From assembly GCF_014217835.1 (NCBI RefSeq), contig NZ_CP055263.1, forward strand, positions 3,971,501 to 4,035,500: DNA of 64,000 nucleotides, written 5' to 3'. Under the pieces are notes generated by a model. It made no database searches. It was not told the DNA's origin and was given only the letters and a program-made list of their open reading frames with translations. The stretch comes from Metabacillus sp. KUDC1714. Lineage in GTDB: Bacteria; Bacillota; Bacilli; Bacillales; Bacillaceae. A program made the position numbers and the translations under genes. Numbering within the stretch: position 1 is the first letter of the stretch; each line of letters opens with the position of its first letter. Below, piece after piece: positions 63,921-64,000 of this stretch.

Positions 63921-64000
63921 TTTGAGATTAAACTGTAAGGATTGATTCTCTGATGGAAGTTACATTTTATATATATTCTAGAAATTCAATTCGATTTAAA

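Overview
The window is an AT-rich chromosomal segment of an endospore-forming Bacillota, family Bacillaceae. The evidence is a germination receptor operon, sporulation genes (kinA, splAB, an alpha/beta SASP), strong AGGAGG-type ribosome binding sites with frequent TTG/GTG starts, and promoter signatures of SigA, SigH and SigD. From about 2.1 kb to 62.2 kb the gene order follows, from memory, the Bacillus subtilis ykvU-stoA-zosA-ykvY / glcT-ptsGHI-splAB-ykwB-ykwC-pbpH-kinA-patA / cheV-ykyB-ykuC-ykuD-ykuE-fadH-ykuI-fsrA-ykuJ-ykuK-abbA-darB neighbourhood, with lineage-specific insertions. I see no prophage, CRISPR array, rRNA, tRNA or transposase gene.

Layout. 0-2 kb: the end of a ger receptor operon (B-subunit permease cut by the window edge, then the C lipoprotein). 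2.1-6.7 kb: ykvU, stoA and the zinc P-type ATPase zosA behind two tandem Per boxes. 7.3-8.8 kb: a carotenoid desaturase-like gene on the minus strand that appears to start at ATT. 9.2-14.4 kb: a Xaa-Pro peptidase, a lipoprotein nuclease, a degenerate EAL protein, a solitary 6-phosphofructokinase and a WYL-like protein. 14.6-16 kb: small genes, including a type I toxin with an antisense RNA. 16.2-21.4 kb: the glucose PTS cluster glcT / RAT-terminator / ptsG-ptsH-ptsI. 21.6-30.5 kb: splAB, ykwB, two oxidoreductases, pbpH and an acyl-CoA ligase with a cre site. 31.2-44.3 kb: kinA behind a SigH promoter, patA, a CorA transporter, spore-related small genes, a GGDEF protein, an AzgA-type purine permease with a structured leader, cheV behind a SigD-like promoter, and ykyB. 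44.6-53.8 kb: ykuC, ykuD, ppx, ppk with a four-repeat PHO box, a crcB pair, and an intact GGDEF-EAL protein. 53.9-64 kb: ykuE, fadH, ykuI, a Fur-controlled sRNA (probable fsrA), glutaredoxin, ykuJ, ykuK, abbA, darB and an EmrB/QacA-type exporter.

The genes work together in three main ways. Sugar uptake and glycolysis: the GlcT-controlled PTS and phosphofructokinase. The transition to sporulation and spore life: kinA, abbA, splAB, ger, ykvU, stoA and SASPs. Stress and nutrient responses with visible control sites: PerR-zosA, PhoP-ppk, Fur-fsrA, and CcpA and FadR-like sites on fatty acid genes. Four c-di-GMP domain proteins are present, two of them with eroded EAL active sites. Degenerate dispersed repeats lie in several intergenic gaps.
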